Positions 16,256 to 27,095 of a DNA stretch of 64,000 nucleotides are shown here, one piece after another. Positions within the stretch are counted from its first letter, which is position 1; each line of letters opens with the position of its first letter. The notes under the pieces were generated by a model. The model saw nothing but the letters and a program-made list of their open reading frames with translations, did no database searches and had not been told where the DNA came from. Origin of the DNA: Proteiniborus ethanoligenes (GTDB lineage Bacteria > Bacillota > Clostridia > Tissierellales > Proteiniboraceae); the NCBI RefSeq assembly GCF_900107485.1, contig NZ_FNQE01000022.1, positions 1-64,000 of the forward strand, in the 5' to 3' direction. The position numbers and the translations under genes are program-made.

Positions 16256-16981
16256 ATGAGCAATATACAAAAGCTATGTGATGATATTATTAAATGGATG
16301 AAGGATAAGGTTGAAGAAGCAGGATCAAAGGGTTTAGTTTTTGGACTTAGTGGAGGCATTGATTCTGCAGTTATGGCAGGCCTAGCAAAGAAAGCATTCC
16401 CAGATGATGCTTTAGGCATTATAATGCCTTGTCATAGTAATCCTGAGGATGAAGAACATGCTAGATTAGTAGCTAAAGCTTTAAATCTTAATACTAAAAC
16501 CATTGAATTAACTAAAGTTTACGATTTGTTTTTAAATGAATTAAAAGATGACACACAGCATGTTTTAGCACTATCAAATATTAAACCTAGATTTAGAATG
16601 ACTACTCTTTACTACTTTGCTCAAATTAAAAGATATTTAGTTGCTGGAACAAGCAATAAAAGTGAATTTACAGTTGGATATTTTACAAAGCACGGTGATA
16701 GCGGTGTAGATATATTACCAATGGTAGACCTCTTGAAAGAAGAAGTATTCCAATTAGCTAGCTACTTAAACATACCTGATATAATTATAAATAAGCCACC
16801 TACAGCTGGACTGTGGGAAGATCAAACGGATGAAAAGGAAATGGGATTTAGCTATAGAGAGCTAGATGGCTATATAAAAAGTGGAGAGGCAGAGGAAAGC
16901 ATAAAAGTAAAAATTGAAAAAATGCATATTAGAAGCCAGCATAAAAGAAGATTTCCTCTTATGTATATTAGAGAAGAGTAA
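16256..16981 (+). CDS. nadE: NAD+ synthetase (ammonia type)
   Basis: Makes NAD+ from deamido-NAD+, ATP and ammonia. The 241-residue protein has only the synthetase domain, without the glutaminase part, so it depends on free ammonia. Visible are the PP-loop SGGIDSA near residue 33, GTSNKSE near residue 129 and GLWEDQTDEKEMG near residue 181. ATG 16256 is preferred over TTG 16241, because that TTG lies within the GGAGGG ribosome site itself. The stop codon is inside a terminator stem. Confidence 0.95.
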   Translation: MSNIQKLCDDIIKWMKDKVEEAGSKGLVFGLSGGIDSAVMAGLAKKAFPDDALGIIMPCHSNPEDEEHARLVAKALNLNTKTIELTKVYDLFLNELKDDTQHVLALSNIKPRFRMTTLYYFAQIKRYLVAGTSNKSEFTVGYFTKHGDSGVDILPMVDLLKEEVFQLASYLNIPDIIINKPPTAGLWEDQTDEKEMGFSYRELDGYIKSGEAEESIKVKIEKMHIRSQHKRRFPLMYIREE

Positions 16982-17007
16982 GGTGTGAACTTTACTCTAT
17001 TTTTTTA
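16975..17007 (+). terminator. Terminator of nadE
   Basis: 7-bp stem (16975-16981 with 16992-16998), extended by two further pairs, then seven Ts. It overlaps the stop codon. Confidence 0.78.
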
Positions 17008-17068
17008 TTACGAATAGGAAAGTTCTACTTTTTTCTTTTTTATTTTGAACTTTACGTATATGATTTTC

Positions 17069-17112
17069 AAGAAAAGCCTCCTTAATTTTATGCATCCATA
17101 GAAGCTTTTCTT
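17069..17112. repeat. Hairpin repeat, copy 1 (AAGAAAAGC ... GCTTTTCTT)
   Basis: Perfect 9-bp inverted repeat (17069-17077 with 17104-17112) around a 26-base loop. Closely related hairpins lie at 45891-45936 and 62260-62310. It sits between nadE and yebC, beyond the nadE terminator and just before the yebC promoter. Confidence 0.6.
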
Positions 17113-17124
17113 ATATAAAGAAAA

Positions 17125-17153
17125 TTGATAGACTACTATCTTTATGTTAAAAT
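17125..17153 (+). promoter_or_regulatory. Sigma-A promoter of yebC
   Basis: TTGATA (17125-17130), 17 bases, TAAAAT (17148-17153). The -10 is about 32 bases before the yebC ATG. Confidence 0.6.
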
Positions 17154-17184
17154 ATAAATGTTAATAACTAAGGAGGTAAAAAAA

Positions 17185-17928
17185 ATGGCAGGACATTCAA
17201 AATGGGCTAATATTAAGAATAGGAAAGGAAAACAGGACTCTAAGAGAGCTCAAATATTTACAAAGTATGCTAGAGCTATTGCGGTATCAGTTAGAGAAGG
17301 TGGGCCAGATCCTGCATTTAATTCTGCTCTTGCAGCTATGATAGATAAAGCAAAATCTCATAACATGCCTAACGATAACATAGAAAGGGCAATTAAAAAA
17401 GGTGCAGGTGAACTTGGAGATGCTAACTTCGAAGAGATAACTTATGAAGGCTATGGTCCTTCTGGAATAGCAGTAATTGTAAAATGCTTAACAGATAATA
17501 GAAACAGAACTGCTGCAGATGTAAGATATGCATTTGATAAATTTGGTGGTAATTTAGGCTCCACAGGCTGTGTATCATGGATGTTTGATAGAAAAGGCTT
17601 GCTTATTATAGAAAAGGTAGATAGTATAGATGAAGAACAATTAATGCTGGAAGCTATTGATGCTGGAGCTGAGGACTTTAGTGCTGAGGAAGAATATTAT
17701 GAAATAATCACTGATACAGAAGAATTTGAAAAAGTGAAGAATACATTAAAAGAATCAGGATATATTTTTTCAACTGCAGAAATAACATATCTTCCTCAAA
17801 ACGAAATAAAATTAACTGATGAAAAAGATCTAAAAAATATGGTTAAAATGATAGACACCTTAGAAGATAATGATGACGTTCAAGAGATATATCACAACTG
17901 GGACATGCCAGAAGATTTAGATATATAG
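17185..17928 (+). CDS. yebC: YebC/PmpR family (TACO1-like) regulator
   Basis: Highly conserved YebC family, described as DNA-binding regulators and, more recently, as factors helping translation of hard peptide stretches. The 247 residues begin with the family signature [21 protein letters not shown] 17185 fits this and the AAGGAGGT ribosome site, so the ten extra residues from TTG 17158 are dropped. Other hallmarks are [14 protein letters not shown] near residue 117 and an acidic C-terminal part. It is a monocistronic unit closed by a strong hairpin. Confidence 0.95.
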   Translation: MAGHSKWANIKNRKGKQDSKRAQIFTKYARAIAVSVREGGPDPAFNSALAAMIDKAKSHNMPNDNIERAIKKGAGELGDANFEEITYEGYGPSGIAVIVKCLTDNRNRTAADVRYAFDKFGGNLGSTGCVSWMFDRKGLLIIEKVDSIDEEQLMLEAIDAGAEDFSAEEEYYEIITDTEEFEKVKNTLKESGYIFSTAEITYLPQNEIKLTDEKDLKNMVKMIDTLEDNDDVQEIYHNWDMPEDLDI

Positions 17929-17942
17929 GAATAAAAGATTAT

Positions 17943-17992
17943 ACAAAAACACTCTCATATGTCGTTAAATAATATAGAGGGTGTTTTTGTAC
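17943..17992 (+). terminator. Terminator of yebC
   Basis: 14-bp stem (17943-17956 with 17977-17990, one G-U pair) with a 20-base loop. The 3' arm contains a run of five Ts. Confidence 0.75.
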
Positions 17993-18067
17993 TCTAAATA
18001 AAAATAGTTCCATAAATGTTATAACTATCATCTTTGTGGTAATAATTGCTAGTGGGAGGGTTGTCAT

Positions 18068-18802
18068 ATGGAAGCCACATCAGTAAAAACTCGAGACATG
18101 TATAAAGGCTTAAGAGATAAGTTCTTATTCAGCAACGATATTAACTCTATATATATCCTTCTAGCTTTATATGACATAGAGGAAAATATATCTAGCATAA
18201 GTCCTAGCTATATGAGTAAAAGTGATATAAAAAGAAAAATCAAGTATGTTCTAGCAAATAGAGAAGATCGAGATATTATTTCACAGAATTTAAGTATAGC
18301 CATACATGAGGATATTAATAGACTAGAGCTTTGCTTTTGCTTAGAAGGTTATAAGCATGGCTTTAGCAGCAAGAAATGGACAAATATTATAGAAAACAAA
18401 GCATTAGAGCTATATGGTTTTGAAAAACTATATCAAAAAACTCATTTGTTTCATTTTGATACCTCTAATAAGACTATGAATGAATTAAAAAAGAAATGCA
18501 AAAAAGAATTAGATATTAAAGAAAGAAAAGATAGATATATAGAAACTTTAGTATATACATTCTCTAATAAGATAATCAAAAAAAAGATTATTGAATTAGA
18601 TAAATATATAGATAAACAAATACGCATGAATTTTGAATTTTATGACATAAAGCTCGGTGAAGACAAGTATAATTTACGAGATGAAGAAATAGATAAAGTA
18701 TACTTATCTATTGTAAATTCTTTAATAAAGAAAATGAAAATTATATATAAAGAAGCTTTTTGGTATGCAGTAAACGATAAAGTATTGGGTATGTATTATT
18801 AA
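18068..18802 (+). CDS. Uncharacterised helical protein
   Basis: A 244-residue, Lys/Glu-rich, apparently all-helical cytoplasmic protein that I cannot place in a family. A recognisable internal segment is LELCFCLEGYKHGFSSKKW near residues 91-109, of a kind seen in other clostridial proteins of unknown role. It has no membrane helix or signal peptide. ATG 18068 follows a GTGGGAGGGTTG ribosome site. It stands alone, after the yebC terminator and 139 bases before the next gene, so context gives no function. Confidence 0.75.
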   Translation: MEATSVKTRDMYKGLRDKFLFSNDINSIYILLALYDIEENISSISPSYMSKSDIKRKIKYVLANREDRDIISQNLSIAIHEDINRLELCFCLEGYKHGFSSKKWTNIIENKALELYGFEKLYQKTHLFHFDTSNKTMNELKKKCKKELDIKERKDRYIETLVYTFSNKIIKKKIIELDKYIDKQIRMNFEFYDIKLGEDKYNLRDEEIDKVYLSIVNSLIKKMKIIYKEAFWYAVNDKVLGMYY

Positions 18803-18941
18803 ACATATTGATATCATATGAAACAAATTTATTAAGTTAACTGAAAAAATATATGATTTATAGAAGGATTTACAAAATAATTGTTGAATATGATAATATA
18901 TTAAATTTTTTTAATATATGCTTAATAAGGGGGGAGTACTC

Positions 18942-19577
18942 ATGTATGTTAAGAACCATATGCTATCAAAAGATAAGCTAATAATGCTTCAGGGAGAAGA
19001 AAACATAAGTAGTGCTTTAGACAAGATTACTAAGGGAGATTTTTTATCGTTGCCGGTACTAGATGGGGAAAAATTCATAGGTATTTTAATGAAAGAAAAA
19101 ATATTTAGACATTATTTTGAAGAAGGATACACAGATAAGGAAAAATATCTAAATGAAACCAAAGTAAAAGATTTATGTAGAACATCTAATCTTAAAACAA
19201 TAAAAGAAAATGATTTTATTGAAAATGCATCATATTTATTGAATGAATTTAGAATTCCATTTCTTCCAGTATTAAATGACAAGGGTGTTTTTAGAGGAAT
19301 ATTGACACACAGTTCTATATTCAATGCTTTCTCTGAAATATTTGGACTTAATGAGGGTACAAGAATAGTAATAAATGTGTTTGATATTCCTGGGCAAATT
19401 GCTAAGCTTACAGAAACTATAAGAAAAGCTAATGTAAACATTGCAAACTTTGCGGTAATGGATGCTAAGGTTATGGATGTATATAAAGTAGTATTGAGGG
19501 TTGATACAAAAGAAGTAGATGGTTTAATTGAAAAAATTGAAAAAGCTGGATTTAAAGTATCCGAAGTAAACAAATAA
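18942..19577 (+). CDS. CBS-domain pair with C-terminal ACT domain (AcuB-like)
   Basis: A 211-residue regulatory protein with two CBS motifs (about residues 1-60 and 75-130) and an ACT-like domain (about 140-211; RIVINVFDIPGQIAKLTETI). This layout resembles AcuB of Bacillus, linked there to acetoin use. CBS pairs bind adenine nucleotides, and ACT domains bind amino acids or similar ligands; here the ligand is unknown. ATG 18942 is chosen because a G-rich ribosome site precedes it and the longer frame has none. It ends in a terminator. Confidence 0.85.
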   Translation: MYVKNHMLSKDKLIMLQGEENISSALDKITKGDFLSLPVLDGEKFIGILMKEKIFRHYFEEGYTDKEKYLNETKVKDLCRTSNLKTIKENDFIENASYLLNEFRIPFLPVLNDKGVFRGILTHSSIFNAFSEIFGLNEGTRIVINVFDIPGQIAKLTETIRKANVNIANFAVMDAKVMDVYKVVLRVDTKEVDGLIEKIEKAGFKVSEVNK

Positions 19578-19599
19578 CCTGCACTAGATGCAGGTTTTT
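19576..19599 (+). terminator. Terminator of the CBS-ACT gene
   Basis: 8-bp stem (19576-19583 with 19589-19596), five-base loop, five Ts. It overlaps the stop codon. Confidence 0.85.
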
Positions 19600-19680
19600 C
19601 ACTACATTATCTTAAACTAGAATGTATATTTTTTTTGTTTTTGGGAAAAATATGAAGAGAGATAATGTAGGAGGAATATT

Positions 19681-20307
19681 ATGAGAAGAATATCATTAAT
19701 CTCAGCTATAGTGCTTTTATTTGGATTGACAGCTATTAGTATATTTTCAGGGTACTATATAGGCTTAAATCATGCTAATAAGAAGCCAATTCCTCAAGTA
19801 GAGGAATTAGAAAACAAACCTAATATTGTTCAAGAACAAGAAATAGATGATTTAAACCGTTTGAGAGAACACGAAACTGGGTCTGATGAGGAAATTATAG
19901 GACCTAATACTTTCATAGAGTATAAAGTTCTATATACTGAATGCAATCATGAAATAATAGAAACTAGGCTTCCAGAACAAAATATGATAAATATGACTAA
20001 AGAAAGGTTTGAAGGTTTCATTATTAATAATCATCCAAAATGGAAAGTAGAACTTTTTTCTCATAACAAGATAACCCTGTTTATAGAGAAGAATCATTTA
20101 TGTCAGAATCATTATGTAATAGGAGAAAAAAACGGAAAAATTGCTGTATTTAGAATTAATGAATATGGAGAGAGAATACTAGAAAAAGTGTACAATGATG
20201 CACCAATATCTCTATTGAAAGAGATAGATCAAGAAAAAATAAAAAGAGGAATTGTAACAGACAATAAAGAAGAATTATCAGATATCCTTGAAAACTATAT
20301 AAGCTAA
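19681..20307 (+). CDS. bofC: BofC-domain protein
   Basis: A 208-residue protein with an N-terminal membrane helix (about residues 7-28), an acidic linker, and a C-terminal half that resembles the BofC C-terminal domain (NHYVIGEKNGKIAVFRINE near residue 140). In Bacillus, BofC restrains the SpoIVB protease in the sigma-K checkpoint and is encoded just before ruvA-ruvB. The same position here supports the call. Whether it acts in sporulation here is inference. A CxxH/LC pair of cysteines (about residues 86 and 139) might form a disulfide. Confidence 0.75.
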   Translation: MRRISLISAIVLLFGLTAISIFSGYYIGLNHANKKPIPQVEELENKPNIVQEQEIDDLNRLREHETGSDEEIIGPNTFIEYKVLYTECNHEIIETRLPEQNMINMTKERFEGFIINNHPKWKVELFSHNKITLFIEKNHLCQNHYVIGEKNGKIAVFRINEYGERILEKVYNDAPISLLKEIDQEKIKRGIVTDNKEELSDILENYIS

Positions 20308-20329
20308 TAGAGTTAAGACCATAATGATT

Positions 20330-20363
20330 AAAATAATAGAAAGCTTATTTCTATTATTTTTTT
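20330..20363 (+). terminator. Terminator after the BofC-like gene
   Basis: 12-bp AT-rich stem (20330-20341 with 20349-20360), seven-base loop, T-run at the 3' side. The rest of the gap to ruvC is AT-rich with a possible LexA site. Confidence 0.65.
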
Positions 20364-20535
20364 CTGGTTAAATAATTTACTTAATACTATTTTAAAGTCA
20401 AAAACTACTATTTTTTAGAATAACATTATTTACTATTATGATTGAAATTTTTCAGTAACTAACAAGTAAATCTTTGTCTACAACCATAGATATTTGTGAT
20501 AGAATAAATAACTAAAGGATTTATAATTTTAATAT

Positions 20536-20549
20536 CGAATATATGTTTG
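20536..20549 (+). promoter_or_regulatory. Possible LexA (SOS) box before ruvC
   Basis: CGAATATATGTTTG matches the Firmicute SOS box CGAACATATGTTCG except for one symmetrical change in each half. It lies 23 bases before the ruvC start and 9 bases after a TATAAT (20522-20527). SOS control of Holliday-junction genes is common, so the place is sensible. Confidence 0.42.
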
Positions 20550-20571
20550 TATAAGGATTGGAGCTGAGGAT

Positions 20572-21066
20572 ATGATAATATTTGGTGTAGACCCAGGAAT
20601 TGCCATAGTAGGATATGGGGTTCTAGAGTATAAGGGAAATAAGTTTAATGTAATAGATTATGGTGCTATACAGACGTCAAATGAATATACTTTTCCTGAA
20701 AGATTGAAAATTGTTTATGATGAGCTTACTGAACTTTTAGACAAGTATAAGCCTGATGCTTTAGCTATAGAGGAGCTTTTTTTTAACAAGAATGCAAAAA
20801 CTGCTATCATAATTGGACAAGCCCGAGGAGCACAAATTTTAGCAGCAGTAAATAAAGGAATAGAGGTTTATGAATATACTCCTCTACAAGTAAAGCAAGG
20901 GGTTGTAGGCTATGGAAGAGCAGATAAAAGGCAGATTCAAGAAATGGTGAAGATACTTTTAAACCTGGAAAAAATACCAAAGCCTGATGATGTTGCAGAT
21001 GCACTTGCTGTTGCAATCTGTCATGCACACTCGGGTAACTTTAGCGATATGTTTAAAATGAAATAG
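20572..21066 (+). CDS. ruvC: Crossover junction endonuclease RuvC
   Basis: Resolves Holliday junctions as a dimer working with RuvAB. The 164 residues have the RNase H-like active site: Asp7 in FGVDPG, Glu68 in AIEELFF, and the paired acidic residues near the end ([11 protein letters not shown]). ATG 20572 has GGAG upstream. ruvC-ruvA-ruvB are adjacent, with 11 and 18 bases between them, so one transcript is likely. Confidence 0.95.
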   Translation: MIIFGVDPGIAIVGYGVLEYKGNKFNVIDYGAIQTSNEYTFPERLKIVYDELTELLDKYKPDALAIEELFFNKNAKTAIIIGQARGAQILAAVNKGIEVYEYTPLQVKQGVVGYGRADKRQIQEMVKILLNLEKIPKPDDVADALAVAICHAHSGNFSDMFKMK

Positions 21067-21077
21067 AGGTGATTTGA

Positions 21078-21665
21078 TTGTACCAATACATAATCGGAGA
21101 TATTGAAGAGATTAATGAAGACAATATTGTTATAGAGAACAATGGCATAGGATATATAATATATACATCTAAAAATTCTATAATGAATATCGGACAAAAT
21201 ACTCTTAATAGAAAAATATATACACACTTAGTCGTTAGAGAGGATGTTATGAGCCTTTATGGATTTACTTCAAAAGAAGAGCTAGAAATGTTTAAGCTGT
21301 TAATTACTGTAACTAAAATAGGGCCTAAGGTTGGCATAGGAATTCTATCTGCTATGAATCCATCAAATATTAAAATATCCATAATGAGTGGCGATACTAA
21401 AGCTCTCTCTAGGGCGCCTGGGGTAGGGAAAAAAACTGCTGAAAGGATTATACTTGAACTCAAAGACAAAATTGGTGATAATATTATGTATGATGAAGGG
21501 AGCAATGCTACAGTTCCTATTGACGAAACTGAGGAAGTTATTGTAGCATTAAATTCTCTTGGATATACTAGAAATGAAATATTTAAAGCCTTATCTGTTA
21601 TTGATATAAAAGATAAAAAGACAGAAGATATAATAAAGCTTGCTTTAAGGAAATTATCAAAGTAA
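21078..21665 (+). CDS. ruvA: Holliday junction DNA helicase subunit RuvA
   Basis: RuvA binds the four-way junction and loads RuvB. The 195 residues show domain I (OB fold, to about residue 65) and a helix-hairpin-helix region (TKIGPKVGIGILSAM and GVGKKTAERIILELKDK, about residues 75-130). Domain III near the C-terminus binds RuvB. TTG 21078 follows GAGGTG, and no better start exists, since the conserved MYQYIIGDIEEI begins exactly there. Confidence 0.95.
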   Translation: MYQYIIGDIEEINEDNIVIENNGIGYIIYTSKNSIMNIGQNTLNRKIYTHLVVREDVMSLYGFTSKEELEMFKLLITVTKIGPKVGIGILSAMNPSNIKISIMSGDTKALSRAPGVGKKTAERIILELKDKIGDNIMYDEGSNATVPIDETEEVIVALNSLGYTRNEIFKALSVIDIKDKKTEDIIKLALRKLSK

Positions 21666-21683
21666 AGAAAGGATTTTGATAAA

Positions 21684-22694
21684 ATGGATGAAATAGATAA
21701 TAGAATTGTAACTAGAGATTTAAGAGAAGAAGATGAGGATGTTGAATTAACCCTAAGGCCTAGATCTTTAGATGAATATATTGGTCAATATAAGGTAAAG
21801 CAAAAGCTAGACATATTTATTAAAGCCGCTAAGGGAAGAAATGAACCCTTAGATCATGTGTTGCTATATGGTCCTCCTGGACTAGGAAAAACAACACTTG
21901 CCAATATAATATCAAATGAGATGGGAGTAAATATAAGGATTACCTCTGGTCCAGCTATAGAAAGACCAGGAGATTTAGCAGCCATATTAACTAATCTTTC
22001 TGAGAATGATGTTTTATTTATAGATGAGATACATAGATTAAATCGAAGTGTAGAGGAGGTTTTGTATCCTGCTATGGAGGACTATGCTCTTGATATAATT
22101 ATTGGAAAAGGACCTAGCGCAAGGTCAATACGATTAGATCTTTCTAAATTTACTCTCATAGGTGCAACGACTAGAGCAGGATTATTAACCTCGCCTTTAA
22201 GAGATAGATTCGGAGTAATGTGTAGACTAGAATTATATGATGTAGAAAGTTTAAAAAAAATAGTTATTAGGTCAGCTTCTATTTTAGGTGTTAAAATTGA
22301 CCAAGAAGGGTCTGAAGAGATAGCAAAAAGATCTAGAGGTACACCGAGAATAGCTAATAGATTGTTAAAAAGAGTAAGAGATTATGCTGAGGTAGTTGAA
22401 GATGGAGATATAACAAAAGAAGTAGCAGATAAAGCATTAAAGCTTTTAGAAGTCGACCCCCTTGGACTAGATAATATAGATAAAAAGCTAATATTGACAA
22501 TAATAAATAATTTTGAAGGCGGACCAGTTGGTTTAGATACATTAGCTGCCTCTACTGGGGAGGAACGTACTACTATAGAAGATGTTTATGAGCCTTATCT
22601 TTTACAATTAGGATTTTTAAACAGAACACCTAGGGGAAGAGTTGTTACAAAAAGATGCTATGATTACTTTGGGATAGAATGCAAAGGAGATTAA
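21684..22694 (+). CDS. ruvB: Holliday junction DNA helicase ATPase RuvB
   Basis: Hexameric AAA+ motor that drives branch migration. The 336 residues include the N-terminal [12 protein letters not shown], Walker [10 protein letters not shown] near residue 62, Walker B LFIDEIHR near residue 112, sensor GATTRAG near residue 160 and the C-terminal winged helix (NRTPRGRV). ATG 21684 has AAAGGA upstream. A SpoIID-like gene begins 28 bases later. Confidence 0.96.
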   Translation: MDEIDNRIVTRDLREEDEDVELTLRPRSLDEYIGQYKVKQKLDIFIKAAKGRNEPLDHVLLYGPPGLGKTTLANIISNEMGVNIRITSGPAIERPGDLAAILTNLSENDVLFIDEIHRLNRSVEEVLYPAMEDYALDIIIGKGPSARSIRLDLSKFTLIGATTRAGLLTSPLRDRFGVMCRLELYDVESLKKIVIRSASILGVKIDQEGSEEIAKRSRGTPRIANRLLKRVRDYAEVVEDGDITKEVADKALKLLEVDPLGLDNIDKKLILTIINNFEGGPVGLDTLAASTGEERTTIEDVYEPYLLQLGFLNRTPRGRVVTKRCYDYFGIECKGD

Positions 22695-22722
22695 AAGACT
22701 ATAAAAAACAGGAGGGCTTATT

Positions 22723-24369
22723 TTGAAGAAAAATCTATTGCCGATTATTTTAGCTTTGCTTATGTCTTTTACTATATCTAACCATGTGTTTGCGTACGAA
22801 AATGAGTATGTAAAGGTTAAAGTTCAGTCCAGTCCTATTGTAAATCTTAGTAGTGATGGATTTCAGATAGGCCTATGGGACAAGGGGTTCTACACACTTT
22901 TTAACATAAATGATAGAAGGCTAACTGCTAGATTAGATGGGTATTATACAAATTCATATGGAGAATATATAAAAACAAACGATACTTATTTAGCTACAGT
23001 TGGACCTATTCACGTAAAGACTGATAAAATTTTTTATTCATATGAGGATGCTTTTAATGAAGCTAATAAGCTAAGGAGTTTAGAAATAGATGCGTTTGTT
23101 TCCTATAATGAAGGAGCTTTTGAAATATGGATAGGCCAGCTATTATATGAAAATATGGCAATAGAGGAAGCAACAAATTATGCAAACAATTTTAATGGCT
23201 CTGCAAGTATTATTAATGATAATATAAATAGGATTGTATTATCAAATGGCAACAATGAAATAATACTAATGTTTAGCATAAACGATAATATACATCTTTC
23301 TTCTCTAAATCAGTATGAAGGATTAGTAAAGGTTGGGAATAATAACTACAGAGATTTTATTACCTTTTTTATAAAGGATAATGAAGTTACAGTTATTAAC
23401 AATATTGAAATACAACATTATTTGTATGGGGTTGTACCAAAGGAAATGTACCCAGGATGGCCATTAGAGGCACTAAAGGCCCAAGCTATTGCAGCTAAAA
23501 ACTACACCTTATTAAACATGAACAAACATAGTAATGAAGGATATAATCTATGCAATACTCAGCATTGCCAAGTATATGGAGGGTATGATGTTGAACATAT
23601 TATGACTAATAGAGCCGTAGATGAAACTATTGGCAGGATACTAACTTATAATGATAAGCTAGTGAATACATATTATCATGCTTCTAGTGGAGGAAATACT
23701 GAAAGCAGTGAAAATATATGGAGCGAAAGCGTTCCATATCTTAGGGGAGTAGCAGATGATTTTTCTTTAGGCTCACCCTATGATTCCTGGCAATTTGTAA
23801 TTAGCAAGGAAGAAGTAAGAGAAAGATTGCTAGAAATAGGAATAGATTTAGGTGATATTACTTCAATTGAAGTTGTTTCTACTTCTCAAAATGGAAGAGT
23901 ACAAGAGTTGTTAATTAAAGGGGTTTTGAGAAGCGAGATACTAAAAAAAGAAAGAACAAGACAAATATTTGGAACTACTAATATAAAGAGTACATGGTTT
24001 GAAGTAATGCTTCAAGGTGAAAGTGGGAAAATAACCATAAAGGATATTTATATCTTTAATATTAATAATGGAGAAGTTAAAAAGCAGACATTGAATAACC
24101 TTAGTGTAATGTCAGTTAATGGACTATATAGTATTGATTCTAGTTCTCTTACAAAAAATATTGTAATAACCGATGGAGTTTCTTCCAATGAAGTATCCAG
24201 CATAGAAAATAATAATATAGCTAACAGCTATGGAAAATATGTTTTCAATGGAAGAGGATGGGGACATGGAGTAGGAATGAGTCAATGGGGTGCTAAAAAA
24301 ATGGCTGAGCTTGGATATAGCTATATAGATATATTAGAATACTATTACACTGGAGCAATAGTTAAGTAA
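22723..24369 (+). CDS. SpoIID/LytB domain protein, secreted
   Basis: A 548-residue exported protein. A signal peptide (Lys-Lys start, hydrophobic core to about residue 20, Ala-Tyr near 24) is followed by a region with SPOR-like character (about 100-160). A SpoIID domain then runs from about 225 to the end. Its signatures are YGVVPKEMYPGWPLEALKAQ, HCQVYGG, YHASSGG and GRGWGHGVGMSQWGAKKM. SpoIID cuts glycan strands as a lytic transglycosylase in engulfment; this longer relative may act in vegetative or spore peptidoglycan. TTG 22723 follows AGGAGGG. It is linked to queA by only a few bases. Confidence 0.88.
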   Translation: MKKNLLPIILALLMSFTISNHVFAYENEYVKVKVQSSPIVNLSSDGFQIGLWDKGFYTLFNINDRRLTARLDGYYTNSYGEYIKTNDTYLATVGPIHVKTDKIFYSYEDAFNEANKLRSLEIDAFVSYNEGAFEIWIGQLLYENMAIEEATNYANNFNGSASIINDNINRIVLSNGNNEIILMFSINDNIHLSSLNQYEGLVKVGNNNYRDFITFFIKDNEVTVINNIEIQHYLYGVVPKEMYPGWPLEALKAQAIAAKNYTLLNMNKHSNEGYNLCNTQHCQVYGGYDVEHIMTNRAVDETIGRILTYNDKLVNTYYHASSGGNTESSENIWSESVPYLRGVADDFSLGSPYDSWQFVISKEEVRERLLEIGIDLGDITSIEVVSTSQNGRVQELLIKGVLRSEILKKERTRQIFGTTNIKSTWFEVMLQGESGKITIKDIYIFNINNGEVKKQTLNNLSVMSVNGLYSIDSSSLTKNIVITDGVSSNEVSSIENNNIANSYGKYVFNGRGWGHGVGMSQWGAKKMAELGYSYIDILEYYYTGAIVK

Positions 24370-24381
24370 AGGATGATAAAA

Positions 24382-25407
24382 TTGAAAAAAGAAGATTTTT
24401 ATTTTGATTTACCAGAAAAGCTTATAGCACAAACCCCAATAGAAAACAGAGAAGGCTCTAGATTATTAATTTTAGATAAAGAAACTGGTGTAATAGAACA
24501 CAGATTTTTTTCTGACATAATCCAGTATTTAAACCCTGGAGATTGCCTTGTCTTAAATAATACTAGAGTTATTCCTGCAAGATTATACGGACATAGAGAA
24601 GATACTAAAAGCAGCGTAGAATTTTTATTGCTAAGGAGAATAGACAAAGACAAGTGGGAAACATTAGTAAAGCCAGGTAAAAAAGCAAAACCAGGAGCCA
24701 TATTTAATTTTGGTGAAGGTATAATGAAAGGTGAAATATTAGAAATTAAAGATGGTGGTACAAGAGTAATAGAGTTTAAATATAAGGGTATATTTGAAGA
24801 GATTTTAGATAAGCTTGGGGAAATGCCTCTGCCTCCTTATATAAAAGAAAAATTAGAGGACAGAGAAAGATATCAAACAGTATATGCTAAGAAAGAAGGT
24901 TCAGCAGCAGCACCTACGGCAGGACTTCATTTTACAGAGTCCCTTCTTCATAAAATAAAGGAAAAGGGAGTTAATATTGCATATATCACATTACATGTTG
25001 GCTTAGGAACCTTTAGACCTGTAAAGGTTGATAATATTGAAGAACATACAATGCACTCAGAATTTTATGAAATAGACGAATACACAGCTAACATTATAAA
25101 TAACACAAAAGAAGCTGGAGGCAGGATTGTAGCAGTGGGTACTACTTCAGTAAGAACCATCGAATCCGCAAGTGACGAAGATGGTAGATTAAATTCAAAA
25201 CAAGGTTGGACTAATATTTTTATTCATCCAGGATATAGATTTAAAGTAGTAGATAGATTAATTACTAATTTTCATTTGCCGGAATCTACTCTTATCATGT
25301 TAGTAAGTGCATTAGCTAGCAGAGAAAATGTTTTACAAGCATACGAAGAAGCAGTAAAGCAAGGATATAGATTTTTTAGCTTTGGAGATGCCATGTTTAT
25401 TAAGTAA
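24382..25407 (+). CDS. queA: S-adenosylmethionine:tRNA ribosyltransferase-isomerase QueA
   Basis: Adds the cyclopentene group from S-adenosylmethionine to preQ1-tRNA, forming epoxyqueuosine. The 341 residues match the family. Motifs include [12 protein letters not shown] at the start, [12 protein letters not shown] near residue 55, [14 protein letters not shown] near residue 170 and [15 protein letters not shown] near residue 293. TTG 24382 is preferred over ATG 24373, because AAAGG directly touches that ATG but lies nine bases before the TTG. It partners tgt, 45 bases downstream. Confidence 0.94.
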   Translation: MKKEDFYFDLPEKLIAQTPIENREGSRLLILDKETGVIEHRFFSDIIQYLNPGDCLVLNNTRVIPARLYGHREDTKSSVEFLLLRRIDKDKWETLVKPGKKAKPGAIFNFGEGIMKGEILEIKDGGTRVIEFKYKGIFEEILDKLGEMPLPPYIKEKLEDRERYQTVYAKKEGSAAAPTAGLHFTESLLHKIKEKGVNIAYITLHVGLGTFRPVKVDNIEEHTMHSEFYEIDEYTANIINNTKEAGGRIVAVGTTSVRTIESASDEDGRLNSKQGWTNIFIHPGYRFKVVDRLITNFHLPESTLIMLVSALASRENVLQAYEEAVKQGYRFFSFGDAMFIK

Positions 25408-25437
25408 AATTAATAAACTATAGAAATACTAATCTAA

Positions 25438-26571
<1,134 letters not shown>

Positions 26572-26629
26572 AATAAAGGATTTATATTAATAATGTAGAA
26601 TAATAAAGAAAGGAAAGGAGGGACTGTCT

Positions 26630-26956
26630 TTGCAAGAATTTTTACTGTTTGGAGAAGTTGCTGCACAAGGTAGTAAAAGTATATTTTCAGCAATGTTGGT
26701 ACCACTATTATTTTTAGGAGTATTTTATTTATTTCTTATAAGACCTCAGCAAAAAAAGGATAAGCAAATCAAAGAAATGAGAAATAGTGCTAAGGTAGGA
26801 GATGAAATACTAACTATTGGTGGAATCTATGGTAAAATTGTTAAAATTAAAGACGAAGTGGTAACAATTGAAGTAGGAGCTGACAAAACAAGGTTTAATA
26901 TTACAAAATGGGCAATAGGTAATGTTCAAAGCCCTTCAGAAACAACAGAAGAGTAG
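26630..26956 (+). CDS. yajC: Preprotein translocase subunit YajC
   Basis: Small membrane partner of SecDF, 108 residues. It has one helix (about residues 18-38) ending in FYLFLIRPQQKKDKQ, the family signature, and then a soluble domain with VGDEILTIGGIYGKI. TTG 26630 follows AAAGGAGGG by eight bases. It follows tgt as in many bacteria, but here a strong terminator and the SCIFF genes come before secD-secF. Confidence 0.94.
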   Translation: MQEFLLFGEVAAQGSKSIFSAMLVPLLFLGVFYLFLIRPQQKKDKQIKEMRNSAKVGDEILTIGGIYGKIVKIKDEVVTIEVGADKTRFNITKWAIGNVQSPSETTEE

Positions 26957-26983
26957 ATTATAATTCTTCAAAAAATAGTATGA

Positions 26984-27039
26984 AAAGATTTTCTTGGTTA
27001 AATTACTGAAAATAACTAAGAGGATCTTTTTTGTTTTTT
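26984..27039 (+). terminator. Terminator after yajC
   Basis: 17-bp stem (26984-27000 with 27013-27029) whose only irregularities are three G-U pairs, a 12-base loop, then a T-rich tail. Confidence 0.85.
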
Positions 27040-27095
27040 GTAATAAAATTACACCTCTAGCATAAATATTGATTAAGGATACAGGAGGTGAAATT

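Noticed and set aside
18895-18920. AT-rich inverted repeat before the CBS-ACT gene
   Set aside because: Only A-T pairs in a very AT-rich leader. Chance palindromes of this kind are frequent here.
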